In this document: one piece after another, positions 1-7,902 of the stretch
Layout: every line of letters starts with the position of its first letter
Numbering within the stretch: the stretch's first letter is position 1
Source of the DNA: Candidatus Magasanikbacteria bacterium CG1_02_41_34
GTDB taxonomy: Bacteria; Patescibacteriota; Patescibacteriia; Magasanikbacterales; UBA922
NCBI GenBank assembly: GCA_001871445.1
Contig: MNVD01000027.1
Coordinates: 1 to 37,184, forward strand
Length of the DNA stretch: 37,184 nucleotides
Reading direction: 5' to 3'
The notes under the pieces: generated by a model
What the model was told of the DNA's origin: nothing
The model's database searches: none
Seen by the model: the letters and a program-made list of their open reading frames with translations, nothing else
Translations under genes and position numbers: made by a program

Positions 1-2
1 TC

Positions 3-1205
3 ATCTGGACGACGTCAGGTGGAAATTCCGAACGTATAGGATCTGCAAAAAAGAAAATTGCTGGCGCACTTATGGGGCTATTCCTTGCCGTGCTCTCGTA
101 TTCACTACTAAATATTGTCAACCCGGCTCTCGTCAATATTCGTCTTCCGCAAGTGTGGAAGTTCAACACGCAAGGGATTGCTCCGCCGTACTGTGATCAG
201 CTTGCAACAGAAAAAAACTTGGCAGAAATAGCAGGTTCAAATGAGATGACCCCGGCGCAAATAGATCAACAAAGTAAAAATATACCAACAGCTGAAAAAT
301 ATACAACAACATCGACCAAGGCAGGGTGCGGATTTTCTTACTTTGTTGAAGGTGCAAATGATTTGCTCTGTACTGGACGCATGTGTACTAGTGGCAAACT
401 CTGTATAAAATATAAACAAGGAGACCAACTTAAAAAAGAACTGAACTGGCGATGTATGGAATCCAACCTGATGATTTCCGTAAAACTCACTGGATTGTGG
501 ACTGGGCTTCTCTCTAATTTTGGTGCACTAAGCAATTTTCTCGAGACTGTAGAAGAATCAGGATCCTGGATAGATAAAACAATCGATGATCCTGAATTTT
601 GGCCAGTATGTGAACGAGGAAATGGACAGCTCTATAATGACGGAATAGTCAAGAGCCAAGATTGGAAAACACTCGAACGAGAGAATAGAATAGTAGAAAC
701 AATTGGCACATCTTCTAGTATCAATCCAAAACTCCATGACTATGACATTATTTTCCAAAATTTTGGATTGGAGGACAGTCAGTGGTGCAACCAACGAAGT
801 GATAAAACATACGATACATTCAAAGGGTTGTTTGTCATGATAGAAGTAAAAGAAGAAGGTGATGATACTGATCCAGACCTTTGGATCGGTCAAGCAGAAC
901 CAAAAGAAAATAACTCTACTTCAGCAGTAGTAGGCACATGGCTTAATGCTAGACAAAAAGAAATTGGCACAAACATGACATACTCCAACTACATCCCAAA
1001 AGAAAATTTAGAAAAAGGTGTCCAACTCGAAGTGCTGGTCAGTGATGCGGTCTTTCAGACCATTGAAACATATACAGGGGATTCAGACAACAACCAAATG
1101 CCTCGAGTTGACGACGGTGGTGATCCTATCCGCTGCAAAAAAGAAAATCCGAGTGATAAAAAATGTGATCAATCAAAAAATCCACTAACCCCAAGACCTC
1201 GATAA
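3..1205 (+). CDS. Pilin-like membrane protein with long cysteine-containing domain, 5' end missing
   Basis: The reading frame is open from base 3, so the gene begins outside the window; 400 residues are visible. The first visible part has a Gly-Gly-Asn then Lys-rich stretch followed by one hydrophobic helix (about visible residues 21-45, ending in an Asn-Pro-Ala-Leu-Val motif). That resembles the second helix of the small TrbC/VirB2-type pilin-like proteins common in Patescibacteria, where such genes sit near type IV secretion/pilus genes. After it comes a polar domain of about 350 residues with about ten cysteines, including a CxxxxCxxxxxxC cluster near bases 367-404, and a short Lys/Pro tail. 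I infer an anchored extracytoplasmic domain stabilised by disulfides. No enzyme motif was recognised. The exact family is uncertain because the N-terminus is missing. Confidence 0.6.
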   Translation: MWTTSGGNSERIGSAKKKIAGALMGLFLAVLSYSLLNIVNPALVNIRLPQVWKFNTQGIAPPYCDQLATEKNLAEIAGSNEMTPAQIDQQSKNIPTAEKYTTTSTKAGCGFSYFVEGANDLLCTGRMCTSGKLCIKYKQGDQLKKELNWRCMESNLMISVKLTGLWTGLLSNFGALSNFLETVEESGSWIDKTIDDPEFWPVCERGNGQLYNDGIVKSQDWKTLERENRIVETIGTSSSINPKLHDYDIIFQNFGLEDSQWCNQRSDKTYDTFKGLFVMIEVKEEGDDTDPDLWIGQAEPKENNSTSAVVGTWLNARQKEIGTNMTYSNYIPKENLEKGVQLEVLVSDAVFQTIETYTGDSDNNQMPRVDDGGDPIRCKKENPSDKKCDQSKNPLTPRPR

Positions 1206-1257
1206 AACAATATATGATTCAAATACTCAGCATGCAAAGGGTAAGACTATGGCGTTG

Positions 1258-1286
1258 TTGACAAAACCAAAAAATCCGTGTATGGT
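1258..1286 (+). promoter_or_regulatory. Sigma-70-type promoter of uvrA
   Basis: TTGACA at 1258-1263 and TATGGT at 1281-1286, with a 17-bp spacer. The predicted start of transcription is near 1293, giving a leader of about 28 nt before the ATG at 1321. No clear Shine-Dalgarno site lies in that leader. Confidence 0.6.
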
Positions 1287-1320
1287 GTAAGGCAATCTTA
1301 CTTCATCTGTGTCTTTCCTT

Positions 1321-4152
1321 ATGCCAAAACAAGATGTCATCTCGATAAAAAACGCACGCGTACACAATCTCAAAAACATTTCTCTCGACATTCCAAAAAA
1401 TAAATTGACGGTCATTACCGGTCTTTCTGGCTCAGGAAAATCGTCTCTTGCGTTTGACACCATCTACGCAGAAGGGCAACGTCGCTATGCAGAAAGCCTC
1501 AATGCATATGCACGACAATTCATGGATTTGCAAGATAAGCCTGATGTCGACGATATCGAAGGACTGTCCCCAACCATCGCTATTGATCAAAAAACCATTT
1601 CCAATAATCCTCGTTCCACTGTGGGAACTACCACAGAAATTTATGATTACCTCCGTCTTCTTTTTGCACGTATTGGTGTACAGTACTGTACAACCTGTCA
1701 CATCCCAGTCCACCATGCATCACCAGGAGAAATCACAGAATCTGTTCGAAACCTCATCCGTGGCAATGGAGTAGTAACACTCATTGCTCCCCTTTTTCAC
1801 CAAGCAGAAATAAAACAAAAGTCACTCCTCGCAGAACTCGAACAAACAGGATACAACCGCATACGTATCAATGGCGCTGAACATCGTATCCACGATATCA
1901 AGACACTCTCATTTGATAAAACAAAACGATACGACGTCGATATTATTCTTGGTGAGATCGAAGAAAAACAAAAACAACATCTGCATGCGCTTATTGAAAA
2001 AGCGCTCGACCTTGGAAATGGAGCTATTCTCACACTTACAGAACATGGCGACGAAACAACATACAACACCACTCCAGCATGTGGACAATGTAACAATGTG
2101 TTTCATCTGATCGAACCACGAAGCTTTAGTTTCAACAGTCCACATGGAGCATGTCCTCGCTGTACAGGACTTGGTATTACACTTGATGTAGATCCAGAGC
2201 TTGTCATTCCAAATCCACGACTGACGCTGGCAGAAGGCGCTATTCAGCCATGGACGCGTATTGTTGGCAACCAACACAAATATCAAGAAATCCTTCAAGC
2301 CGTTGCCGATGCACACAATTTTTCTGTACACATTCCTCTGAAAGATATGCCACAAAAAGCAATGGATGTTATTTTGTACGGAACAGACGGACAAGAATAC
2401 ATGATTGGCAAAAAAAACATGCACTATGATGGTGTCGTACCAAACTTGATTCAACGCCATGCAGAAACAGATTCAGATTATGTTCGAAAAGAAATTGAAG
2501 CATACATGCGAGAACGTATCTGTCCAGTATGTAATGGCAAACGACTCAAAGAAACATCACTCTCGGTCAAAATTGGTGAGTGGAGTATTGCTGACATTGG
2601 TGAGATGACAGTCGAAGAAGCGCTTGATGCGTTTGCAATTATTGGTGATGAGAAAAAAAATACTCTCACACTTTCCAAAACTCACATTGCAGTAGCCTTG
2701 CCTCTGGCAAAAGAGATGATAAAACGAGTCCGTAACTTACTCGATGTGGGACTGTATTACTTATCGCTTGATCGTTCTGTGCATACACTCTCTGGAGGAG
2801 AAGCACAGCGCGTTCGTCTGTCAACGCAACTTTCAACGGGCCTCACTGGTGTTATCTATATTTTGGATGAACCTTCTATTGGTCTTCATCCAAAGGATAA
2901 CGATACGTTGATCGCAACACTCAAAAAATTGCGTGATCTCAAAAATACGGTGATTGTGGTAGAGCATGATCAAGCTATGATGGAAGCAGCTGATTTTATT
3001 GTGGACATAGGACCTGGTGCAGGCACAGGCGGCGGAGAAGTTATCGCTACAGGGACTGCGGCTATGATAAAGAAAAATAATTCGTCACAAACAGGACAAT
3101 TTCTTTCTGGCAAAGCAACCATTCCAGTTCCAAAAAAACGTCGAAAAGGAAATAAAAAAACCATTGAGATTAAAGGCGCACGTGCATTTAATCTCAAAAA
3201 TATTGATGTTTCCATTCCACTCGGGACACTCACGTGTGTGACTGGTGTGTCAGGATCAGGAAAATCTAGTTTGATTATCGATATTCTGAGTAAAGCACTG
3301 CACAAAAAGTTTTACCGTGCAAAAGCAGAACCAGGTGAACACAAAAGTATCAAAGGCATGACAAACATAAAGAAAGTTATTTCCATTGATCAATCCCCTA
3401 TCGGACGTACACCTCGAAGTAACCCCGCGACATACACAGGCGTCTTCACCGCTATTCGTGATGTCTTCACAAATGTTCCTGAAGCAAAAATGCGTGGCAT
3501 GGATGCGGGAAAATTTAGTTTTAATGTCAAAGGTGGTGGACGATGCGAAGCATGTGCAGGACAAGGATACGTGACGATTCCAATGCAATTTTTGTCAGAC
3601 GTCTTTGTTGAATGTCCAGAGTGTGAAGGAAAACGATACAACCAGGAAGCACTCGACATTCATTACCGAGGCAAAACAATTGCAGATATTCTCTCTATGA
3701 ATGTCGAAGAAGCATATAGTTTTTTTCGAGATGTCCCCGCTATTGCTGACAAACTTCGTATCTTGCGTGACGTAGGACTCGGGTATGTAGGACTCGGGCA
3801 ATCTGCGACGACACTGTCAGGTGGAGAAGCACAACGTATCAAACTTGCAACAGAACTTGCTCGTCGCAGCAATGGCGACACACTCTATATTCTTGACGAG
3901 CCAACAACAGGATTACACTTTGGTGATATTGTTCGATTGCTCGAAGTATTGACACAGCTAGTAGAAAAAGGGAATACAGTGCTTATCATCGAACACAATC
4001 TCGATGTTATTAAATCAGCAGATTGGGTAATTGACATGGGACCAGACGGTGGCAAACGCGGTGGTATGGTAATTGCACTGGGAACACCCGAAACGATCGC
4101 ACAAGAAACAAACAGTTACACAGGCATGTACCTCAAAGCATTGCTCAAGTAA
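1321..4152 (+). CDS. uvrA: Excinuclease ABC subunit A
   Basis: UvrA is the DNA-damage sensor of nucleotide excision repair. It dimerises, loads UvrB on damaged DNA and hydrolyses ATP. Visible in order: first Walker A (GLSGSGKSS, residues 34-42), a CTTC half zinc-binding motif in the UvrB-binding region, a CxxC...CxxC zinc module (CGQC then CPRC, near bases 2080-2160), ABC signature LSGGEAQRVRLS, a second Walker A (GVSGSGKSS, near base 3245), the C-terminal zinc finger (CEAC...CPEC, near bases 3550-3625) and a second LSGGEAQRIKLA signature. The length, 943 residues, matches the family. I chose the ATG at 1321; a GTG at 1309 is in frame but sits four codons upstream without support. It faces the H1-like gene across a shared terminator. 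Confidence 0.97.
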   Translation: MPKQDVISIKNARVHNLKNISLDIPKNKLTVITGLSGSGKSSLAFDTIYAEGQRRYAESLNAYARQFMDLQDKPDVDDIEGLSPTIAIDQKTISNNPRSTVGTTTEIYDYLRLLFARIGVQYCTTCHIPVHHASPGEITESVRNLIRGNGVVTLIAPLFHQAEIKQKSLLAELEQTGYNRIRINGAEHRIHDIKTLSFDKTKRYDVDIILGEIEEKQKQHLHALIEKALDLGNGAILTLTEHGDETTYNTTPACGQCNNVFHLIEPRSFSFNSPHGACPRCTGLGITLDVDPELVIPNPRLTLAEGAIQPWTRIVGNQHKYQEILQAVADAHNFSVHIPLKDMPQKAMDVILYGTDGQEYMIGKKNMHYDGVVPNLIQRHAETDSDYVRKEIEAYMRERICPVCNGKRLKETSLSVKIGEWSIADIGEMTVEEALDAFAIIGDEKKNTLTLSKTHIAVALPLAKEMIKRVRNLLDVGLYYLSLDRSVHTLSGGEAQRVRLSTQLSTGLTGVIYILDEPSIGLHPKDNDTLIATLKKLRDLKNTVIVVEHDQAMMEAADFIVDIGPGAGTGGGEVIATGTAAMIKKNNSSQTGQFLSGKATIPVPKKRRKGNKKTIEIKGARAFNLKNIDVSIPLGTLTCVTGVSGSGKSSLIIDILSKALHKKFYRAKAEPGEHKSIKGMTNIKKVISIDQSPIGRTPRSNPATYTGVFTAIRDVFTNVPEAKMRGMDAGKFSFNVKGGGRCEACAGQGYVTIPMQFLSDVFVECPECEGKRYNQEALDIHYRGKTIADILSMNVEEAYSFFRDVPAIADKLRILRDVGLGYVGLGQSATTLSGGEAQRIKLATELARRSNGDTLYILDEPTTGLHFGDIVRLLEVLTQLVEKGNTVLIIEHNLDVIKSADWVIDMGPDGGKRGGMVIALGTPETIAQETNSYTGMYLKALLK

Positions 4153-4172
4153 AACATATTTTCATAACATAC

Positions 4173-4201
4173 AAAAAGAACCTCTTACGAGGTTCTTTTT
4201 T
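4173..4201. terminator. Bidirectional intrinsic terminator between uvrA and the H1-like gene
   Basis: A 12-bp stem (4173-4184 with 4189-4200) and a 4-nt loop, with an A-run on one side and a T-run on the other, so it can stop transcription from both convergent genes. Confidence 0.85.
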
Positions 4202-4212
4202 GATGAAGTATA

Positions 4213-4419
4213 TTACTTCTTCTTAGCGGCAACTTTTCGTTTCTTTGCAGCTGGTTTTCGTTTTGCAGCTTTTCGTTTCTTTGGTGCTGCTTTTTTTGCA
4301 ACTTTTCGTTTTGCAGCTTTTCGTTTCTTTGGTGCTGCTTTCTTTACAGCTCTTCGTTTTGCTGGCTTGCGAGCTACTTTTTTCTTAGAAGCTGGCTTGC
4401 GTTTTTTTGCTGTTGGCAT
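4213..4419 (-). CDS. Histone H1-like lysine/alanine-rich DNA-binding protein
   Basis: This 68-residue protein consists almost only of Lys, Arg, Ala, Val and Pro. It contains near-exact tandem repeats built on AAPKKRKAAKR separated by KPAAKK- or VAKK-type linkers. Such sequences resemble the C-terminal domain of eukaryotic H1 and bacterial H1-like proteins (Hc1/Hc2, AlgP tails), which bind DNA non-specifically and compact it. No globular domain is present. The start at 4419 is fixed by a strong AGGAGG (complement at 4428-4433) 8 nt upstream, which is much stronger than at most neighbours. An in-frame ATG 60 nt upstream lacks such a site. I infer a nucleoid-associated role. Confidence 0.8.
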   Translation of the reverse strand: MPTAKKRKPASKKKVARKPAKRRAVKKAAPKKRKAAKRKVAKKAAPKKRKAAKRKPAAKKRKVAAKKK

Positions 4420-4583
4420 ATTGGCACCTCCTTTCTTAATGAAGATATATTCTTTTGACATGACCATGGTGCATCCCAAAAGATATGTTTACTTTACACG
4501 ACAAGCATGGGTGTAAAATAATATGATCGACCTTTGTATCAATAGTATAATTGTTTTCCATTTTTTTTGAAACAACGTACAAC

Positions 4584-4615
4584 AAAAAACTGTGCATAAC
4601 TTGCACAGTTTTTTT
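4584..4615. terminator. Intrinsic terminator downstream of the DUF389 gene
   Basis: The inverted repeat AACTGTGCA...TGCACAGTT is flanked by A- and T-runs. On the minus strand it lies just after the DUF389 gene and ends in a U-run. It also separates that gene from the H1-like gene. Confidence 0.75.
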
Positions 4616-4644
4616 GTAACTTTTTTTTATTTTTTTTTTGGAAA

Positions 4645-5310
4645 CTATGTTTGCGTTGTTGAATTTGTTTTTTCTAATTCTTTTCCAAATCCTAAAACTA
4701 CAAACATAAGAATACTTCCAAAACAAATTCCTACAATATTAAAAGCATACAACAACATACTTTGACGAAATAAAAACATGTTATTGATAGACAGTGCAAT
4801 CCCCGCAACAGCAATCGGTGGAATGATTGCAGCAGCGATGGCAATCCCTGTTACAAATTCTTTGATCTTTGGTCTTGCATATGCAAATGTACCGGCAAGT
4901 CCACTGATACATGCGACAACAAAATATAACATGTCTGGTTTACTTCTACTGAGTATTTCTCCAGTAATAAATGTTTGTTCCGTAGCAAAGACAGAAGCTA
5001 TAGAACCAATAGCAGCCGCAACAAATAACGAAAGCAGTGTCCCAAATACAATGGAAAGAAGTGAACGCCACAAATCTGTTCCTTGTAAAATAAGAACGCT
5101 CAGCGACAAGACAAACAATGGTGTGACAAGCGGTGCAACCACCATAGCCCCAATAATAACGGCAGTATTGTTCATCAAGAGTCCCAATGCTGCGAGCGCT
5201 GACGAAAAACTAATAAGAATATAAAAATCCTTTGAATGCGGCGTGACTTCTGCGAGTCGTTTTTGTGTCGCATGACGAATACGCGCAACCGGAGAAAAAA
5301 ACCATGGCAT
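4645..5310 (-). CDS. DUF389 family integral membrane protein
   Basis: A 221-residue protein with about six hydrophobic helices. It contains the typical DUF389 segment (LMNNTAVIIGAMVVAPLVTP, about residues 45-64) and a second conserved stretch (GIAIAAAIIPPIAVAG, about residues 155-170). The family has no firmly established function; members are predicted transporters or channels of the inner membrane. The N-terminal Arg/Lys-rich part before the first helix is probably cytoplasmic. It follows the HD-domain gene by 5 nt on the same strand, so the two probably share a transcript that ends at the terminator at 4584-4615. Confidence 0.85.
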   Translation of the reverse strand: MPWFFSPVARIRHATQKRLAEVTPHSKDFYILISFSSALAALGLLMNNTAVIIGAMVVAPLVTPLFVLSLSVLILQGTDLWRSLLSIVFGTLLSLFVAAAIGSIASVFATEQTFITGEILSRSKPDMLYFVVACISGLAGTFAYARPKIKEFVTGIAIAAAIIPPIAVAGIALSINNMFLFRQSMLLYAFNIVGICFGSILMFVVLGFGKELEKTNSTTQT

Positions 5311-5315
5311 ATATA

Positions 5316-6071
5316 CTATGATGAGACACGAACAAAGGCAAAGGAAAGATCTTGCTCCAATTGTACAATGATCTGTTCAAGTTTGACATGCATATTGTCT
5401 ATCCACGCTTGTCCATATCGTTCTATATGCCATTCCATAATAGATTCTTCATGACTCCAAATCATAAATTCTTTGAGCACTGCCATGAGTTGTTCTTTTG
5501 CTGCTTGTGTTTTTACTTCAAGAAATGCTGTCGAAATAAACCACCAAACCATGATACGATACGCATAATGATATGATAAGGAAGAATCAACAAGCTGTTG
5601 TATATCACGTGTTCGTTCACTGGCGAGAGTATCTACAGTATCTGCATCTTGCAAAATATCTAGTAAGAGTCGCATACGTTTTGTAAGAAACATACGAGAA
5701 AATACTTTTCCTGTGCCAACACTTTTTGCCAAGATAAGACGACTTGCAAGCCAAGCCGTACGATTCCACTTCCCTGTTTTTATCGCAGTCCAGGCTAAAA
5801 TAATAGCTGAAAGTGTATCATCAATAAAAGGCATCAATACAAATGATGGTTTTTTTGTCATCACACGAGAGATATCATGCCACCATGCACTGAGCTTTAG
5901 TGCATCGAGATGAGATGATTTTGTGATATGAAGTTCTCTCGCTATGACTACAGCATAGTCTGCAACTCGCTCAGCATGACGATGATCATGAAGTGGGTCA
6001 TGACTCCCCATGAGTATAGATTCTGCCTGTGAGATGAGAGATTGAACGCTTTGTGTAGTGTTGAGAGGCAT
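5316..6071 (-). CDS. HD-domain metal-dependent phosphohydrolase
   Basis: A 251-residue protein. The HD superfamily signature is visible: HDHRHAERV at residues 28-36, WWHD at 63-66 (the paired His-Asp) and a later DADTVDTL segment (about residue 142) that can supply the last metal ligand. HD proteins are metal-dependent phosphohydrolases acting on nucleotides or similar phosphoesters; nothing here fixes the substrate. The C-terminal third is helical and has no recognisable second domain. It is the first gene of a two-gene unit with the DUF389 gene 5 nt downstream. I saw no clear Shine-Dalgarno site. Confidence 0.8.
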   Translation of the reverse strand: MPLNTTQSVQSLISQAESILMGSHDPLHDHRHAERVADYAVVIARELHITKSSHLDALKLSAWWHDISRVMTKKPSFVLMPFIDDTLSAIILAWTAIKTGKWNRTAWLASRLILAKSVGTGKVFSRMFLTKRMRLLLDILQDADTVDTLASERTRDIQQLVDSSLSYHYAYRIMVWWFISTAFLEVKTQAAKEQLMAVLKEFMIWSHEESIMEWHIERYGQAWIDNMHVKLEQIIVQLEQDLSFAFVRVSS

Positions 6072-6189
6072 ATAAAGATATATAGTATCTTCAGAATATC
6101 ATATATATTGTAAGGCTTCAACTGCCATGCCTTGATTTCTTCTCTGTTTTTTGCTACGCTATGAGCATTCTTTCTATAAGAATGCGTAC

Positions 6190-6287
6190 GCGCCTGTTTC
6201 CGATTGAATCGGGACAGTGGTTAGAGTACGACGCTTATAACGTCGGAGTCGATGGTTCTCCCGATTTAATCGGGACCGTCCAGGCAC
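6190..6287 (+). pseudogene. tRNA-Ile copy disrupted by two 17-nt palindromes
   Basis: This is a near copy of the intact tRNA at 6323-6395. Both start with GCGCCTG, and bases 6215-6258 are identical to 6335-6378 (anticodon arm and variable loop included). In the D-arm, four bases (AACT) are replaced by a 17-nt palindrome at 6198-6214. In the T-loop, four bases (AATT) are replaced by another at 6259-6275. The acceptor end reads CAGGCAC instead of CAGGCGC, leaving one mismatch in the acceptor stem. The D-stem 5' strand is lost, so normal tRNA folding is unlikely. I call it a pseudo-tRNA, although a non-standard structured RNA cannot be excluded. Confidence 0.8.
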
Positions 6288-6322
6288 AATTTGTTCTTTC
6301 TACGTTTCTGCGCGTTTTCCAC

Positions 6323-6395
6323 GCGCCTGTAACTCAGTGGTTAGAGTACGACGCTTATAACGTCGGAGTCGATGGTTCAATTCCATCCAGGCGCA
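6323..6395 (+). tRNA. tRNA-Ile (anticodon UAU)
   Basis: A full 73-nt cloverleaf: acceptor GCGCCTG/CAGGCGC with discriminator A, D-stem ACTC/GAGT, anticodon stem CGACG/CGTCG with loop CTTATAA (anticodon TAT at 6356-6358), a 5-nt variable loop, and T-stem GATGG/CCATC with loop TTCAATT. CCA is not encoded. A UAU anticodon reads AUA directly, instead of the common bacterial CAU anticodon modified by TilS. A palindrome-disrupted copy lies 35 nt upstream and 3'-end fragments lie downstream. Confidence 0.93.
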
Positions 6396-6399
6396 CGAT

Positions 6400-6428
6400 T
6401 TTCTTGTATCTTTTCCGAGTACAAGAAA
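6400..6428 (+). other. Hairpin after tRNA-Ile
   Basis: TTTCTTGTA pairs with TACAAGAAA around an 11-nt loop, starting 4 nt after the tRNA. There is no run of T behind it, so it may be a processing or weak termination structure. Confidence 0.5.
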
Positions 6429-6440
6429 TATAATATATTT

Positions 6441-6490
6441 AACATCGGAGCCGATGGTTCTCCCGATTTAATCGGGACCGTCCAGGCGCA
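6441..6490 (+). repeat. tRNA-Ile 3'-half fragment with palindrome, left of the GIY-YIG gene
   Basis: Bases 6441-6460 match the end of the anticodon arm, variable loop and T-stem of tRNA-Ile with two changes. The 17-nt palindrome follows at 6461-6477, then CCGTCCAGGCGCA (6478-6490), the T-stem 3' strand plus acceptor 3' strand. The nuclease start codon comes 2 nt later. Confidence 0.8.
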
Positions 6491-6492
6491 CT

Positions 6493-6837
6493 ATGCACTA
6501 TGTTTATTTTCTCTGGAGTGACTCTCTGCAAAAAATATATATAGGCGAAACACCAAACGTTCTTACTCGCCTTGCCTACCACAATAGTGGAAAACAGCGG
6601 TATACAAAAGCAGGAATTCCCTGGAGGGTCATAGGATATATTCCATTCCCCACAAAAACTGAAGCAAAAATAGAAGAAAAAAGATTAAAAAAATGCAAAA
6701 ATAGAAATTATTACCGATGGTATTTACAAAAAAACGGTAAAAAAAACAAGAAGAATAATCGAAGGTTCTCCCGATTGAATCGGGACCATCCAGGCGCACA
6801 ACGTGCATCACAAAAATTAAGGCTGCAATTGTTTTGA
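6493..6837 (+). CDS. Small GIY-YIG nuclease within tRNA-Ile fragments
   Basis: A 114-residue frame. The first 83 residues look like a single-domain GIY-YIG nuclease (YhbQ/UPF0213-like). YVY stands at the GIY position (residues 3-5), KIYIGET holds the YIG part (about 14-20), NVLTRLAYHN carries the conserved Arg and the following helix, and KIEEKRLKK holds the metal-binding Glu. Such enzymes cut DNA with one metal ion; homing and repair members exist. The natural end is probably near residue 83 (RWYLQKNGK). After an A-rich stretch the frame runs into the tRNA/palindrome repeat at 6761-6799, which encodes RRFSRLNRDHPGAQRA. A frameshift or loss of stop in the A-run is therefore likely. No Shine-Dalgarno site is visible. 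Confidence 0.75.
   Translation: MHYVYFLWSDSLQKIYIGETPNVLTRLAYHNSGKQRYTKAGIPWRVIGYIPFPTKTEAKIEEKRLKKCKNRNYYRWYLQKNGKKNKKNNRRFSRLNRDHPGAQRASQKLRLQLF
6761..6799 (+). repeat. tRNA-Ile 3'-end fragment with palindrome, inside the 3' end of the GIY-YIG frame
   Basis: GAAGGTTC, then the 17-nt palindrome at 6769-6785, then CCATCCAGGCGCAC (6786-6799). This is the same module as at 6453-6490 and forms the right-hand direct repeat around the nuclease gene. Confidence 0.8.
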
Positions 6838-6895
6838 CGGTTTCCTCCAGGATTAGGGAGGATCCAGCTAAGCCAACAATTTCATCCAGGCGCAC
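6837..6895 (+). repeat. Further decayed tRNA 3'-end fragments before rluA
   Basis: GACGGTTT followed by CCTCC...GGAGG and ATCCAG (6837-6866) copies the plan T-stem, palindrome, T-stem but with a different palindrome. TTCATCCAGGCGCAC at 6881-6895 is another copy of the tRNA-Ile 3' end. The rluA start codon lies 12 nt later. Confidence 0.6.
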
Positions 6896-6907
6896 ATATA
6901 CTATTTT

Positions 6908-7879
6908 ATGAATACAGAATCCTACATCGTAGACGAGGCACACAACGGCAGCCGACTCGACCTCTTTCTTTCAGAGGTTTCTTCGCATTCACGATCACAC
7001 ATAAAAAAATTGGTGTCACACGGATACATCTATATAAAAAATGCACCAGCAAAAAAAGCAGGTTCAATTGTCAATGAAGGAGATACTGTTCGATTGGAAC
7101 CCGAAGCATCGTATGAAAAAGTTCGAAAAGAAGAAAAAGATGACACTTCTCTCTTTGCAAAAATAATAGTTCTTGGAGAAACACCAGACTACGTTGTCAT
7201 TCACAAACCTGCAGGACTCCTTGTCCACCCTACAGATGCAGGTGAAACAGTCACCCTTACTGCATGGCTTGTTTCAACATATCCAGACATAGCAGGTGTC
7301 GGAGAAAATCCAATCCGCCCAGGCATTGTACATCGTCTTGATAAGGAAGCGTCGGGTGTCCTGGTCGTTGCACGAACGAACGACATGTTTCAACATCTCA
7401 AACAACAATTTCAATCCCGCACTATCGAAAAAGAATACACAGTCCTCGTCTATGGGGCATTTGAAAAAAATGAAGATACGATTGATTTTGATATCGATCG
7501 TGGAAAAGATGGACGCATGGTATCACGCCCAAAAATGAAAGATGTCACACTCAACACCGTCGATGATATTCAACCAGGCAAAGAATCACGTACAGATTTC
7601 AAAGTCATCAAACGCATAGGACGCTTTTCGCTCCTCTCTGTCCGCATACATAGTGGTCGCACCCATCAGATCCGCGTACATATGTTTGCATGTGCACATC
7701 CAGTCGTAGGTGATACCCTCTACTTCAATAAAAATCTTTTGAAAAAAAGTGAAACAAAACTTGGTCGCCTTTTTCTTCATTCAACAAGACTCTGTTTTGA
7801 AGATTTGTCAGGAGACAAACAATGTTTTGAATCTCCATTGCCAGGAGAATTGCAGTCGTACCTAGATTCTTTAGTATAG
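6908..7879 (+). CDS. RluA-family pseudouridine synthase
   Basis: A 323-residue protein that isomerises uridine to pseudouridine in rRNA or tRNA. The N-terminal S4 RNA-binding domain (about residues 14-60: RLDLFLSE...KKAGSIVNEGDTV) is followed by the catalytic domain. Motif II, HRLDKEASGVLVVAR (about residues 143-157), contains the catalytic Asp. The later RIHSGRTHQIRVHM motif (about 248-261) is typical of RluA/RluC/RluD. The S4 plus catalytic layout is that of RluD/RluC, but the modified position cannot be read from sequence. It is followed 23 nt later by gmk, probably on the same transcript. Confidence 0.93.
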   Translation: MNTESYIVDEAHNGSRLDLFLSEVSSHSRSHIKKLVSHGYIYIKNAPAKKAGSIVNEGDTVRLEPEASYEKVRKEEKDDTSLFAKIIVLGETPDYVVIHKPAGLLVHPTDAGETVTLTAWLVSTYPDIAGVGENPIRPGIVHRLDKEASGVLVVARTNDMFQHLKQQFQSRTIEKEYTVLVYGAFEKNEDTIDFDIDRGKDGRMVSRPKMKDVTLNTVDDIQPGKESRTDFKVIKRIGRFSLLSVRIHSGRTHQIRVHMFACAHPVVGDTLYFNKNLLKKSETKLGRLFLHSTRLCFEDLSGDKQCFESPLPGELQSYLDSLV

Positions 7880-7902
7880 CTGTCACCACCTACGAAAAAA
7901 CT

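Noticed and set aside
4073-4516. A 147-codon plus-strand frame across the H1-like gene
   Set aside because: It is the complement of a Lys/Ala-rich gene and gives a Phe/Ala-rich nonsense pattern. It also crosses the bidirectional terminator.
6161-6433. A 90-codon plus-strand frame over the tRNA-Ile array
   Set aside because: It is formed by the tRNA repeats themselves and contains the duplicated tRNA sequence twice.
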